Assembly: GCA_026014595.1 (NCBI GenBank)
Contig: JAOZHY010000033.1
Location: forward strand, 1 to 64,000
Direction of reading: 5' to 3'
DNA from: Candidatus Bathyarchaeota archaeon
Lineage (GTDB): Archaea > Thermoproteota > Bathyarchaeia > Bathyarchaeales > Bathycorpusculaceae
Length of the DNA stretch: 64,000 nt
The notes beneath the pieces are model-generated. The model made no database searches. It was not told the DNA's origin and saw only the letters and a program-made list of their open reading frames with translations. Each line of letters opens with the position of its first letter. Position 1 is the stretch's first letter. The position numbers and the translations under genes were made by a program. Shown here piece after piece: positions 32,394 through 41,740 of the stretch.

Positions 32394-33773
32394 TTGAAGA
32401 AAACCAAAATTGTATGCACCATAGGCCCCGCCACATCCTCAAAACAGATGATCCAAAAAATGTATGCGGCTGGAATGAACGGGGCAAGAATAAACACAGC
32501 TTACGGAGACTTAGACACTTACAAATCCATTATAGAAGCGGTTCGGGAAAACACGGACGTCCCAGTAATAGTCGACATCAAAGGACCAGAAATCAGGATA
32601 AAAGCGTCCCAAGACAAAGCCATCTCTAAAGGAGACATTTTGGAAGTAGGCTTCAACGGCGGAGACATCAGCTTTAACCATGACTTCTACGACAAAATGA
32701 ACGTTGACGATGTCGTGTACATCGACAACGGCAAAATCAGAACCAAAGTGGTGGAAAAGAATAACCGAAAACTGCGCTTGCTGAGCAGGGGCAGTGGCAC
32801 CATAGAAGATGGCAAAGGCGTCAACATCCCCAACAAGCACCTCGCAGTTCCAACCTTCTCAGAGAAGGATTTGGAAATCATAGAATTATCAAAAAAGCTC
32901 GACGTCGAATACATAGCACTTTCATTCGCCAGAAACGCTGAAGACGTGGAGAACCTGAGATCAAGAACCGAGAATAATGAAATCGGAATAATAGCCAAAA
33001 TCGAAAACTTCGAGGGCGTCGAAAACTTTGAAGAAATCTTGAACGCCGCCGACGGCATCATGGTAGCCAGAGGCGACCTGGGAGTAGAGATAAAACCTGA
33101 AAAAGTCCCGTTAATCCAGAAGTCAATAATAAAAAAATGCAACCAGCAAGGCAAGCCCGTCATAACGGCAACCGAGATGCTTGAGTCCATGGTTCACCAA
33201 CCCTCGCCCACCAGGGCTGAGGTGAGCGATGTGGCAAACGCGATACTGGACGGTTCGGACGCGGTTATGCTTTCAGGCGAGACCGCTGTCGGCAAATATC
33301 CAGTTGAAGCTGTGCAGATGATGTCGCGGATAGCAAGGGAAACCGAGAACTCGGCGAAAAGCCACGTTGAAGAAGGTGCATACGTCAACGTCTCAGACAC
33401 CATAAGCAAAGCAATTCAGAGAATTTGCCAGAGCATGCCTATCGACAAAGTAGTCACGGTGACGCGGTCGGGCTACACTGCGCAGGTCATAGCCCGCTTC
33501 AGAATCGCCCAACCCATAATTGCGGTCACTGCAGATGAGAAGGTGAGGAGGCAGCTTGAACTCGTGTTCGGCGCGCATCCTGTCCGGATAGATTATCGTG
33601 AGGCGAAAGACCGCATAGCCTTCGTGGCGAATAGGCTGCATGAAATGAAGCTCGTAGACAACGAAGATGTGGTCTTGTTCACCGCAGGCGTCAGAACTCA
33701 GATGCCTCATGCCAGCAATTCAATCGAGATACATAAAATCAGTGAGCTCAGGAAGTTCACAACTACGCTGTAG
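32394..33773 (+). CDS. pyk: Pyruvate kinase
   Basis: A 459-residue glycolytic enzyme that makes pyruvate and ATP from PEP and ADP. It has KTKIVCTIGPATSS, IVDIKGPEIRIK, IIAKIENFEG, MVARGDLGVEI and ITATEMLESMV (active site), then the C-terminal regulatory-type domain. Two oddities: the usual RxNFSHG is ARINTAYG, losing the Ser and His, and DTKGPE is DIKGPE. Both touch residues that bind K+ or nucleotide in known enzymes. The TTG start has GAGGCGG upstream. It is a single gene, convergent with the protease gene. Confidence 0.95.
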   Translation: MKKTKIVCTIGPATSSKQMIQKMYAAGMNGARINTAYGDLDTYKSIIEAVRENTDVPVIVDIKGPEIRIKASQDKAISKGDILEVGFNGGDISFNHDFYDKMNVDDVVYIDNGKIRTKVVEKNNRKLRLLSRGSGTIEDGKGVNIPNKHLAVPTFSEKDLEIIELSKKLDVEYIALSFARNAEDVENLRSRTENNEIGIIAKIENFEGVENFEEILNAADGIMVARGDLGVEIKPEKVPLIQKSIIKKCNQQGKPVITATEMLESMVHQPSPTRAEVSDVANAILDGSDAVMLSGETAVGKYPVEAVQMMSRIARETENSAKSHVEEGAYVNVSDTISKAIQRICQSMPIDKVVTVTRSGYTAQVIARFRIAQPIIAVTADEKVRRQLELVFGAHPVRIDYREAKDRIAFVANRLHEMKLVDNEDVVLFTAGVRTQMPHASNSIEIHKISELRKFTTTL

Positions 33774-33839
33774 GGGTATCGGTGTGGTGTTTCTACGTTT
33801 GTATATACAAAAAGTTAAACAGTGTTGGAGAAATATGGG

Positions 33840-35273
33840 TTAAGAGAGGCTTTGGAGAAAGCCTCTTGTCACTTCTTTCGCTGATTGGATAAGTGGATGT
33901 TTTATCTCGAATTTTTGCCCGAGGTTTCGCAGTCTGGCGATTCTGAAGTATATCGGCGGGTGCGGGTCCATGCTGAGCCATTCTTGGACGCGGAACGAGG
34001 GCATGCGCTCGTAGAGCAGCCGCTGGAACCCGATTTTTTCTAGTGCGGCAGCCAGCACGTTCGGTTTACCGATGACGATGGCGGAGATTAGGTCGGCTCG
34101 GGCTTCGAAGAACTTTGCGATAAAGTACGTTAGTATTGTCAGCCCCCACAGGTAGATAAGCAGCAGAAAGAATGAGCCCGTTGGGAACAGCCCGAAAATT
34201 ATGTAGAACCAGAAAAGATATTGCACCGCCGACAGGCCGTACAGCCAGAGCGGGTCCCGACCTCTGAGGTGACCGAACTCGTGTCCCAGAACGCTGACGA
34301 TCTCTTCGTCGTCAAGTTGCAGGAAGGTTCCCGTCGTTATCAGGACCACGCCTCGGCTGGGACTGGGACCGGAAGCTGCAGCGTTAGGCAGCAACGTGTT
34401 AGACACAACGATTTCTGGGACCTTGTAGCCGAACCTGTCAGCTGTTCTCTTCACCACATCGTAAACGTTAACTTTTTTCGCAATCAAGTTCTCCCGTTTG
34501 CAGTCAATTCCGAACCTCGCGAATATCTTATGCGCTTTGTCGCAGTCCAGTTCGCCGTGCTCGGCTATCGTCTCCTCATAAATCGCCTTTTTAAGCTTAA
34601 CCAAGTCTTCTTTAGGTATCTTTTTGACTGGGTCATCTTCTCCCGGAGACAAAGGATACTGCAGAATATGGATAAAGGGGTTCTTCTCGGTGATGTGCCA
34701 ATCCGCAGACCGCGCAATTATCTTGTTAGAGTAGAAAACGAAGATGAACTGGACAGCAAGCAGAACCACCGCGACCAGTGGCCCAATAAGATAGAATAGA
34801 ATCAGACCTAGACCCATGAAGAGCGCGATGAACAGAATCTGGGTTTCCAGAAAAATGCGGCGAAGCGATTTGTTTTCCTTCCCAGAAACACTCTCGGGCA
34901 CCACTGATTCGCCTTCTCGCCAAGCGAAAACCAGGCTGTTCTTCCGCACTTGCTGCTCAAACATGTCCACCGCAACCGCAACATCCTCCTTAGCCTCCAA
35001 AATCTCATCTTCAGAAACCTTATCCACAAGAGGCTCAATTTCCACGGTGATGGGTTCAACGCCGGAAACGCGGACCCTTAACTTTCTGCTTCCAGAAGAA
35101 TCCAAAACAGAATAGCGCAACGAATAAGAGCCCGGCGACGTTGACCGTGAAATATCCGCGAACCGCAATTTCTGAGGAACCAGAAAACTACGGTAAACAA
35201 ACTCGTACAGGTTGCCTATATAGCTCTGCGGAACCTCGGGAATAATGCTGTAAGAACGAGATTGCGAAGACAT
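33840..35273 (-). CDS. M48-family membrane metalloprotease (HtpX-like)
   Basis: A 477-residue protein. An N-terminal ~100-residue soluble region is followed by two membrane helices (about 130-175). The zinc protease domain has VSVLGHEFGHLRGRDP (HExxH), two more membrane segments (about 355-400), and FFEARADLISA with the third ligand, glutamate. The family degrades damaged membrane proteins. The N-terminal domain is not part of HtpX and I cannot name it. It is convergent with pyruvate kinase; the gap holds a perfect palindrome, TTTGTATATACAAA (33798-33811). Confidence 0.9.
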   Translation of the reverse strand: MSSQSRSYSIIPEVPQSYIGNLYEFVYRSFLVPQKLRFADISRSTSPGSYSLRYSVLDSSGSRKLRVRVSGVEPITVEIEPLVDKVSEDEILEAKEDVAVAVDMFEQQVRKNSLVFAWREGESVVPESVSGKENKSLRRIFLETQILFIALFMGLGLILFYLIGPLVAVVLLAVQFIFVFYSNKIIARSADWHITEKNPFIHILQYPLSPGEDDPVKKIPKEDLVKLKKAIYEETIAEHGELDCDKAHKIFARFGIDCKRENLIAKKVNVYDVVKRTADRFGYKVPEIVVSNTLLPNAAASGPSPSRGVVLITTGTFLQLDDEEIVSVLGHEFGHLRGRDPLWLYGLSAVQYLFWFYIIFGLFPTGSFFLLLIYLWGLTILTYFIAKFFEARADLISAIVIGKPNVLAAALEKIGFQRLLYERMPSFRVQEWLSMDPHPPIYFRIARLRNLGQKFEIKHPLIQSAKEVTRGFLQSLS

Positions 35274-35473
35274 AACTCTTTCACCATCATATCAGTGCAA
35301 CTAAGATGTATTTTTCGCTGTAAGCACCTGAGTGCATCGTTGTTGGGCAGATATAGAATGGAATACAAATAAACATGTGTGACTGTTCCTCAACAATCAC
35401 AATCATTTATGACCCACCGCTCAAACTAAACGGATACTAACCAGAAACAAGATGATCAATGAAGATGATATGA

Positions 35474-35896
35474 ATGTCCGAAACCAACCTTACAAAATTG
35501 AAACTCATCCAAGGATACAAGTTTAAAGCCGAATTTGACGCGGAAGGCATGCCAGACCTCATCGTTGACGAACAGAAACCTCTGGGAGAAAACTCAGGAC
35601 CCAACCCCACCAGACTCCTGTCCGCCGCTGTGGGCCACTGCCTCAGCTCAAGCCTCCTATTCTGCCTATCCAAAGCAAGAGTCAATGTGAAAAACCTCGA
35701 AACCACAATAAACGCTACCAAAGAAAGGAACGAAGAAGGGCGCATGAGAATAAGAAAACTGGAAGTAGAGATGCATTTAGATGTGGATGAAAAGGACAGA
35801 AACCGCGTCGCCAGATGCATAAGCATCTTTGAAAATTACTGCACCGTAACCCAGAGCGTGAGAAAAGGCATAGAAGTAACAGTAAACGTGAAATAA
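35474..35896 (+). CDS. OsmC-family protein
   Basis: A 140-residue OsmC/Ohr-type peroxide-handling protein. It has GPNPTRLLSAAVGHCLSSSL with the first cysteine, and EKDRNRVARCISIFENYCTVTQSV with two further cysteines near the end. This cysteine layout fits OsmC-like proteins, although the exact Cys pair differs from Ohr. It follows a long promoter-containing gap. A truncated HEPN gene begins at its very end, a rearrangement border. Confidence 0.87.
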   Translation: MSETNLTKLKLIQGYKFKAEFDAEGMPDLIVDEQKPLGENSGPNPTRLLSAAVGHCLSSSLLFCLSKARVNVKNLETTINATKERNEEGRMRIRKLEVEMHLDVDEKDRNRVARCISIFENYCTVTQSVRKGIEVTVNVK

Positions 35897-36350
35897 ACAA
35901 AACAGGAACTCTGCTGTTCTTCATGCCTCAATGGCTGTTGAAAGCGTAGCGAATGCAATGATTCTCAAACTTGGTGGTGACGAAGCAAAAGATCATCGAG
36001 CAATAAGCGGTTTAGCCGCGGCTCTAAGGAGAGTGAAGCCAGAGTTGTTGAATGAAGACAAGTATGCTCAAATCATTGACAAAGGAAGAAACATCCAAAG
36101 AGAGGTAGTTTACACACGTTATCCTTTGAAGATAAGCGGTAAATGGGTAACTCCCGAGGAATATTACACCAGAGAAAAAGCCATTGCGCTTATTGACGAC
36201 GCCAAGTTGGTGGTCAACGGAATAGACGCCTACCTTAAAAGAACAAGAGTTAACAGCTTACAGAAAGCTTGGCATTATACAGATGAGGATGGGCGCATAC
36301 TTGTTCCAAAGCTTACGTTGGCACTATTGCGAGGCGAAAAGCTGGACTAG
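35892..36350 (+). pseudogene. HEPN-like remnant, truncated and fused to an AbrB-like tail
   Basis: The frame from ATG 35931 (139 residues) reads as a HEPN helical domain: SVANAMILKLGGDEAKDHRA, VVYTRYPLKI. The homology-like reading continues upstream without a start (RNSAVLHASMAVE) to a stop in the osmC end, so the N terminus is lost. From about 36291 the sequence becomes a copy of the AbrB-like gene at 44.1 kb (DGRILVPKLTLALLRGEKLD, then stop after a base loss). The product is chimeric and probably not functional. Confidence 0.6.
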
Positions 36351-36469
36351 CAGCTACGTCATGGAAGTGACACTTGAACCTGCATAACTAGGTTTAATGA
36401 TTATTTGAAAAGTTTTTGGTTGTGAATTTTAAATGGTTCTTTTTATTAGTGTTGCATCGAAGTCTTTAT
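36291..36469. repeat. 180-bp direct repeat, left copy
   Basis: About 95% identical by eye to 44127-44306. It contains the 3-prime end of an AbrB-like gene (plus strand, with two base losses) and the last ~12 codons of a vapC gene (minus strand, stop at 36429-36431). The intact genes are at the right copy, so this is the decayed copy. The two copies flank the rml/UDP-sugar block. Confidence 0.85.
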
Positions 36470-36579
36470 AATTACATTGTTGAGCTGTTGAATGAAAAAT
36501 CTTGTGAATGAAAAATTGAGAAATCAGTTCATGGGAATGCATGAGACTTATGTGCGACTGGGACTTCCGAGATTTTTTA

Positions 36580-37470
36580 TCACTGTTTATATTTGAATAC
36601 CTCTTGTTTCATTTTTTCTAACGCTTGACTGATTTGGAGGGGCTTGTTTTTTAGTGTTTGTTGGGCTTTTGCAGTATTGAGTGAGGAATCTGTGGGTCTT
36701 TTGGCTGACCATGAAAATTCTGCGGATGCACTCGGTTTTATCAGCTTTTCATTCAAGTCGAATGTTTGAGCTATCAGGGCGGCGAAGTCGTATCGGCTTA
36801 TTCTTGTAGCTCCAGAGAGGTGAAAGGTTCCAGTTAATCTACGTTCTATAACTTCCAACGTCATATCGACCAAGTTTGTGTTTAAGGTGGGTGAGTTCCA
36901 TTGGTCAGTTATGATTTTTATTTGTTCGTTTCTTCTGAGTTTGTCTAGTACCCATAAGGCGTAGTTGACTTTGCCTGCTGCTGGAGTCGAGCCATAGATA
37001 ACGCTGGCTCTTGCTATGCAGTAATCATCCACCGTGTCTTTAACGAGTTTTTCGGCTTTCAGCTTGGTAAAGCCGTAATAGTTTATTGGATCGGGCTGAT
37101 CGTTTTCCTTGTAATTTCCGGCTTCTCCGTTGAATACGTAGTCTGTGGATATGTAGACCAGAAAAGCGTGATTCGCTTTGGTTTCTTTAACTATGTTTCG
37201 AGTGCCTTCAACGTTTATTTGCCAAGCGAGTTTTTTGTTTGTTTCGCACTTGTCAACATCAGTTAATGCAGCAGCATGCACCACGACAGCTGGATTTACT
37301 TTCTTGAATACTTCTCCAATTCGACTTCTATCCGAAATATCAAACTGGATGGGATTGCCAAAAGCGGGCGGGTCTTGGCAGTAGCCAGAATACACCGCGT
37401 AGTTTGCTGTTGCTTTCTCTGCCAGTTTTGAGCCGTATAAACCGCTTGCACCTGTGATTAGAAGATTCAA
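36580..37470 (-). CDS. rmlD: dTDP-4-dehydrorhamnose reductase, copy 1
   Basis: A 296-residue short-chain reductase. It has NLLITGASGLYGSKL (NAD(P)-binding glycine loop), VVHAAALTDVDKCE, YISTDYVFNGEAG (catalytic Thr) and PINYYGFTKLKAEKL (catalytic Tyr-x3-Lys). It completes dTDP-L-rhamnose. The TTG start overlaps the rmlB stop (TTGA), the same overlap as in the second rml operon. The downstream gap holds the left direct repeat. Confidence 0.92.
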   Translation of the reverse strand: MNLLITGASGLYGSKLAEKATANYAVYSGYCQDPPAFGNPIQFDISDRSRIGEVFKKVNPAVVVHAAALTDVDKCETNKKLAWQINVEGTRNIVKETKANHAFLVYISTDYVFNGEAGNYKENDQPDPINYYGFTKLKAEKLVKDTVDDYCIARASVIYGSTPAAGKVNYALWVLDKLRRNEQIKIITDQWNSPTLNTNLVDMTLEVIERRLTGTFHLSGATRISRYDFAALIAQTFDLNEKLIKPSASAEFSWSAKRPTDSSLNTAKAQQTLKNKPLQISQALEKMKQEVFKYKQ

Positions 37471-38474
37471 TGGACATCACTTGGCTTCCAAGGTGTCGGA
37501 TGAAGGACAGTGTCTGTGGCGAGAGGTGCCCACCATTGTTCGTTTTCAACATACCAATGGATGGTGGACTCCAGTGATTGTTTAAAACTGAACTTGGGTC
37601 GCCATCCTAGCTGAGCTCTTATTTTTGAAGAGTCAAGACTGTATCGTATGTCATGTCCTGGTCGGTCTTCGACAAAAGTTATCAAACTTTCAGGCTTTTT
37701 CAGTATAGATAGGATTTTTTTTGCAATTTCGACATTCATAACCTCATTTCCAGCTGAGACATTGTATACCTCGCCAGTTTTTCCTTTATGCAAAACCGCG
37801 TCCACGGCTTCGCAGTGGTCTTCCACGTAAATCCAGTCGCGGATGTTGGTTCCTGAACCGTAAATTGGAACATGCAGATTTCTTAAAGCGCGAATTATGG
37901 TCTTGGGGATGAGTTTTTCTGGAAGCTGGTAGGGTCCAAAGTTGTTTGTGCACCGTGTGATTGAAGCGTTCAGTCCATAGGTTTTGCAGTAGGATAATAC
38001 GAACATGTCTGCGGCAGCTTTTGAAGCCGAGTATGGATTCGAGGGATTGGGTGGGTCGTTTTCTGTGAATGAGCCTTCTAGTGCTTCTCCGTAGACTTCA
38101 TCGGTTGACACCTGGACTAGTTTGGCTTTGTGGTTGTGTTTTCTCATAGCTTCCAGAAGGGTGAAGGTACCGACTGTGTTGTTTTGTAGAAACATGTTTG
38201 GGTCGGCTATGCTTCGGTCTACGTGAGTTTCTGCGGCGATGTTCACGACAGCGTCCACGTTGCGGATGGCTTTATCGATGAGTTGAGGGTTGCATATGTC
38301 GCCTTTAATGAAGGCATACCGTTTGTCGTTTTCTATGTCGTGCAGGTTTGCTGGGTTGGCACCGATGCCTATTTTGTCTAGGTTTACAAGTTCTATGTCA
38401 GCGTACTTGGTGAGCATGTGCCGACAGAAGTTGCTTCCTATGAAGCCTAGCCCGCCCGTGACGAGGACTTTCAT
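37467..38474 (-). CDS. rmlB: dTDP-glucose 4,6-dehydratase, copy 1
   Basis: A 335-residue SDR enzyme that converts dTDP-glucose to dTDP-4-keto-6-deoxyglucose. It has KVLVTGGLGFIGSNFCRHM, AAETHVDRSI, QVSTDEVYGEALEGSFTE with the Thr-Asp-Glu active-site triplet, and PYSASKAAADMFVLSY (Tyr/Lys). ATG 38474 is chosen because homologues begin at MKVLVTGG. The gene starts eight bases after rmlC and overlaps rmlD. Confidence 0.95.
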   Translation of the reverse strand: MKVLVTGGLGFIGSNFCRHMLTKYADIELVNLDKIGIGANPANLHDIENDKRYAFIKGDICNPQLIDKAIRNVDAVVNIAAETHVDRSIADPNMFLQNNTVGTFTLLEAMRKHNHKAKLVQVSTDEVYGEALEGSFTENDPPNPSNPYSASKAAADMFVLSYCKTYGLNASITRCTNNFGPYQLPEKLIPKTIIRALRNLHVPIYGSGTNIRDWIYVEDHCEAVDAVLHKGKTGEVYNVSAGNEVMNVEIAKKILSILKKPESLITFVEDRPGHDIRYSLDSSKIRAQLGWRPKFSFKQSLESTIHWYVENEQWWAPLATDTVLHPTPWKPSDVH

Positions 38475-38481
38475 GTGCGTT

Positions 38482-38985
38482 TCACTTGTGAGGGGGGTGG
38501 TTCCAGTCCCAAGGTTTGCCAACGCGTGGATCATCTTTGTTTCCGTTTATGGATTTTGGTTTGATTGTTGTGTCGTTCCAAGGTTTGCGTTCCTCGTCTG
38601 GATTGGCGGAATCATAAAGGCGGGTAGTGAAGTAGAGCAGCATTGGTGGTTCGTTGCCAAGGGCTTTAAAGCCATGCCAATAATGACCCGGCATGCGCAC
38701 GATTTGCATGTCCTGACCAGTGGAGATTATTTCGTTCAATTCTTCAGTTTTTTCGTCGTAGACACATATTTTTATGGCGCCTTTTAGGGCTATGAAGTAG
38801 TCGGTTTGCCCTCTCAGATGTCTGTGCCACGCCCGGATAACACCTGGATATGTTACTGAGAGATTTGCTTGCGCGATTTTGTCGTCCGCGAATATGTCTG
38901 TCCAATCTTCGCGCATTATTTCGGAGAAGAATCCCCGCTCGTCTGACAAGCGCTTTATTGGTTTGATCGTTATTCCTTTTAACAT
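38482..38985 (-). CDS. rmlC: dTDP-4-dehydrorhamnose 3,5-epimerase family protein, copy 1
   Basis: A 167-residue cupin. LSDERGFFSEIMREDW and VIRAWHRHLRGQTDYF carry the conserved histidine. DMQIVRMPGHYWHGFKALG is the second cupin motif. LLYFTTRLYDSANPDEERKPWND completes the RmlC pattern. The sequence is shorter and more divergent than bacterial RmlC (about 180-185), so the precise epimerase reaction is inferred from its place between rmlA and rmlB. Confidence 0.86.
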   Translation of the reverse strand: MLKGITIKPIKRLSDERGFFSEIMREDWTDIFADDKIAQANLSVTYPGVIRAWHRHLRGQTDYFIALKGAIKICVYDEKTEELNEIISTGQDMQIVRMPGHYWHGFKALGNEPPMLLYFTTRLYDSANPDEERKPWNDTTIKPKSINGNKDDPRVGKPWDWNHPPHK

Positions 38986-39072
38986 GAGTATTCCAAGTTT
39001 TGTTTGTTTGCAATTCATATTTCTATTGAATATTTTATAATTGTTGTTATTCTCTGGTTCATGTTAGGGCGT

Positions 39073-40131
39073 TTAAACCTCTACTTCTGAGTAGTCGCCT
39101 ATGTGGAGCCTGATGGTTCTGTTTTTTTGGTTTTTCATCACTTTCGCGTTCTTGCCGATTAGGCTGTCTTGCAAATGCTCCACATCGTTTATGACGACGT
39201 TTTCAAGGATTACACAGTATTCAAGGTTAGAGTTTAAGATTTGCGAGTTATCTCCGATGCTGGAGTATGGTCCTACAAATGAGTTTTGCACCAAGGTGTT
39301 TTTGCCGATGACGCATGGTCCTCGAATGGTACTATTTAGTATTTTTGCTTCGCTGTCGATTTTGACCCTTCCCTCAATGCTACTGTTAGTTACTTTTCCT
39401 TTGACTTCTCTCTCTATGTATTCGTCCAGTATTTTGGCGTTGGCTGAGAGTATGTCGTCTTTTTTGCCGGTGTCCAGCCACCATGAATCAAGAATTTCCG
39501 CTTTTACTGTAAAGCCCAAGTTTATCATTTCTTGGATGGCGTCGGTGATTTCGAGTTCTCCCCGCCACGAAGGCTTTATTCGTTCTATGGCTTGGTGGAT
39601 TTTGCTGGAGAAAAGGTACGTTCCGATTATGGCAAGATTGCCCATGGGTGTCTTTGGTTTCTCCACCAGCCTAACAATGTTACCTTTATCATCAAGTTGG
39701 GCAATGCCGAAGTTTGACGGGTCGTCTACTTCCTTGAGGATAATTAGCGCGTCAAGATGTTCTTTCTGGAATCTTTGAATAAACGTCTTCAAGCCTTGAC
39801 CGGTAACGTTATCGCCCAAACACATAATGAAAGAATCCTGAGCAAGAAAAGGCTGTGCCGTTTTGACCGCATGAGCTAAACCAAGAGGTTCCTGAGGAAT
39901 ATAAGTAACGTTAAAATGCCATTCTGAACCATCTTTAACATATTCTTTGACGTAGTTACCAGTTTCTGAAGCAATTATGACACCGACTTCCTTTATGCCA
40001 GTCGCCGCCACTTGGTCAAGCACATAGCCCAAGATAGGTTTGTTGGCTACTGGAATGAGTTGCTTGGCGCAAGTGAAGGTTAAAGGTCGCAGCCTGGTGC
40101 CCTTACCGCCGCTGAGCACAAGTGCTTTCAT
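39073..40131 (-). CDS. rmlA: Glucose-1-phosphate thymidylyltransferase (long form), copy 1
   Basis: A 352-residue nucleotidyltransferase. The signature MKALVLSGGKGTRLRPLTF opens it; SFIMCLGDNVTG is the metal-site Asp, and LVEKPKTPMGNLAIIGTY follows. Residues 245-352 form a left-handed beta-helix with hexapeptides (KIDSEAKILNSTIRGPCVIG). The added helix marks the archaeal long type seen with ST0452-like enzymes, which may also act on other sugar-1-phosphates. It is the first gene of the rmlACBD run. Confidence 0.92.
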   Translation of the reverse strand: MKALVLSGGKGTRLRPLTFTCAKQLIPVANKPILGYVLDQVAATGIKEVGVIIASETGNYVKEYVKDGSEWHFNVTYIPQEPLGLAHAVKTAQPFLAQDSFIMCLGDNVTGQGLKTFIQRFQKEHLDALIILKEVDDPSNFGIAQLDDKGNIVRLVEKPKTPMGNLAIIGTYLFSSKIHQAIERIKPSWRGELEITDAIQEMINLGFTVKAEILDSWWLDTGKKDDILSANAKILDEYIEREVKGKVTNSSIEGRVKIDSEAKILNSTIRGPCVIGKNTLVQNSFVGPYSSIGDNSQILNSNLEYCVILENVVINDVEHLQDSLIGKNAKVMKNQKNRTIRLHIGDYSEVEV

Positions 40132-40291
40132 TCTGACCGCTGAGTCCATTAATAACCAGCGAATATTAAAGCTTGCGTAATTCTCTGCCAACTACTTTCC
40201 GCAATCACTTCAAACGAAATTGGATTCTCGATTTTTGCCGAGCGAATGAAGCCCGCATAACAACTGCTAATTTTCAATGGCTATTGATGAT

Positions 40292-41650
40292 TTAATTCTG
40301 TGTCCTTCTGTTGCCGAGTCCTATGGCGATAAATCGTAATTTCTGGCTGAACTCTTCTGGATTGTAGATTCTCCTTCCATCTATCAATGCAGGCTGCTTC
40401 ATGTTCTTAATGAAGTCCTCAGGTTTTAGCTTCTTAAACTCGTCCCATTCCGTCACCAGAATGCAGCAATCCGCGCCTTTAAGACATTCAAGCGTTGAGG
40501 CAGCGTAATGGATTTTGTTTTTGAAGATTGTTTTCGCGATTGGCACAGCCACAGGATCGTAGGCAACCACGTCTGCGCCTTCCTCTAACAACTGGTTTAT
40601 TATGGGTATCGCGCGTGCTTCCCTCATGTCATCCGTGTCCGCCTTGAAAGCCAAGCCTAAAACTGCGATGCGCTTGCCTTTGAGACCACCGCCCAGCAGC
40701 TCCTTGCAAAATTCCACAGCTTTCAGAGGCTGAGCCTTGTTCACGTTTTCAACCTCTTCCAGCAGTTTGAGGCGGTAACCGAGGCTTTTAGAACAGACAA
40801 TCAGCGCCTTCACATCCTTCGGAAAACACGATCCACCGTAGCCTAGACCAGCATTCAAGAACAGGGGACCGATTCTTTTATCCAGCCCCATCGCAGCAGC
40901 CACGACTTTGACATCCGCACTTGGAATCCTCTCACACAAGTTAGCCATCGCGTTAATGAAGCTGATTTTGGTGGCAAGCATGGCATTGCTGGCGTACTTT
41001 ATCAACTCAGCCGTCGAGAGAGTCGTCCTAATCGTAGGAGGCATATCAGCACCGTAGAACCCTCTATAGAGGCGTTCAAGAATTTCACCAGACCTCTCAT
41101 CATACGCCCCAATCACCAACCGGTCCGCGTGAAGCGTGTCCTCAAAAGCAGAGCCCTGACGCAAAAATTCCGGATTCATACACAAACCAAAATCGGAACC
41201 ACATTTCTTTCCCGACACCTTTTCAAGGATGGGCTTAACTACATCTTGCGTTGTCGTAGGCACAACAGTGCTCTTCACCACAACCAAATGATACACGTTT
41301 TTTTGGCGGAGAGCCTCTCCTATGTCATGCGCGGCTAACTTTATGAACTGCAGGTCTATGCTGCCATCCGCCTTGCTGGGAGTTCCAACAGCGATAAAAG
41401 TCAAGTCTGACCCAGCGACAGCTTCGGCTGTTTTACCAACCAAACACTTAAGGCGACCATTTCTAACAGCTTCTTCAAGCATGTTCTGAAGACCAGGCTC
41501 ATGGAACGGCGGGATTCCACTGTTTATTTTAGCAGCTTTTTCTGGGTCAGTATCCGAAGCAATGACATTGTACCCTCTGCTTGCAAAACCAACAGCCGTG
41601 CACAAACCCACATAGCCGACCCCTATAACAGATACACCAAGTTTTTTCAA
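40292..41650 (-). CDS. ugd: UDP-glucose 6-dehydrogenase family
   Basis: A 452-residue NAD-dependent nucleotide-sugar dehydrogenase. It has VIGVGYVGLCTAVGFASRGY, MNPEFLRQGSAFED and GYGGSCFPKDVKAL with the catalytic cysteine, and the C-terminal LGLAFKADTDDMREARAI. It oxidises UDP-glucose to UDP-glucuronate (a UDP-ManNAc dehydrogenase is less likely). galU and a UDP-xylose-synthase-like gene stand on the opposite strand, a matching supply and use pair. The start is TTG, with GGTGG upstream. Confidence 0.92.
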   Translation of the reverse strand: MKKLGVSVIGVGYVGLCTAVGFASRGYNVIASDTDPEKAAKINSGIPPFHEPGLQNMLEEAVRNGRLKCLVGKTAEAVAGSDLTFIAVGTPSKADGSIDLQFIKLAAHDIGEALRQKNVYHLVVVKSTVVPTTTQDVVKPILEKVSGKKCGSDFGLCMNPEFLRQGSAFEDTLHADRLVIGAYDERSGEILERLYRGFYGADMPPTIRTTLSTAELIKYASNAMLATKISFINAMANLCERIPSADVKVVAAAMGLDKRIGPLFLNAGLGYGGSCFPKDVKALIVCSKSLGYRLKLLEEVENVNKAQPLKAVEFCKELLGGGLKGKRIAVLGLAFKADTDDMREARAIPIINQLLEEGADVVAYDPVAVPIAKTIFKNKIHYAASTLECLKGADCCILVTEWDEFKKLKPEDFIKNMKQPALIDGRRIYNPEEFSQKLRFIAIGLGNRRTQN

Positions 41651-41697
41651 GATAAGCCACCTTAAAGTAGCGCAATAATTCAGTTTAAATCTTCACA

Positions 41698-41712
41698 TTA
41701 AATATATATTGG
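41698..41712 (+). promoter_or_regulatory. TATA box of the galU unit
   Basis: TTAAATATATATTGG sits about 30-40 bases upstream of the galU ATG and in the divergent gap with ugd. It fits an archaeal TATA element giving a nearly leaderless galU mRNA. Confidence 0.5.
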
Positions 41713-41740
41713 TTATTAAGGCATTTCAGAAGTGGATTCG

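Noticed and set aside
33798-33811. Perfect palindrome TTTGTATATACAAA as an operator
   Set aside because: It lies between two convergent gene ends, where no promoter is expected; more likely part of a transcription end or chance in AT-rich DNA.
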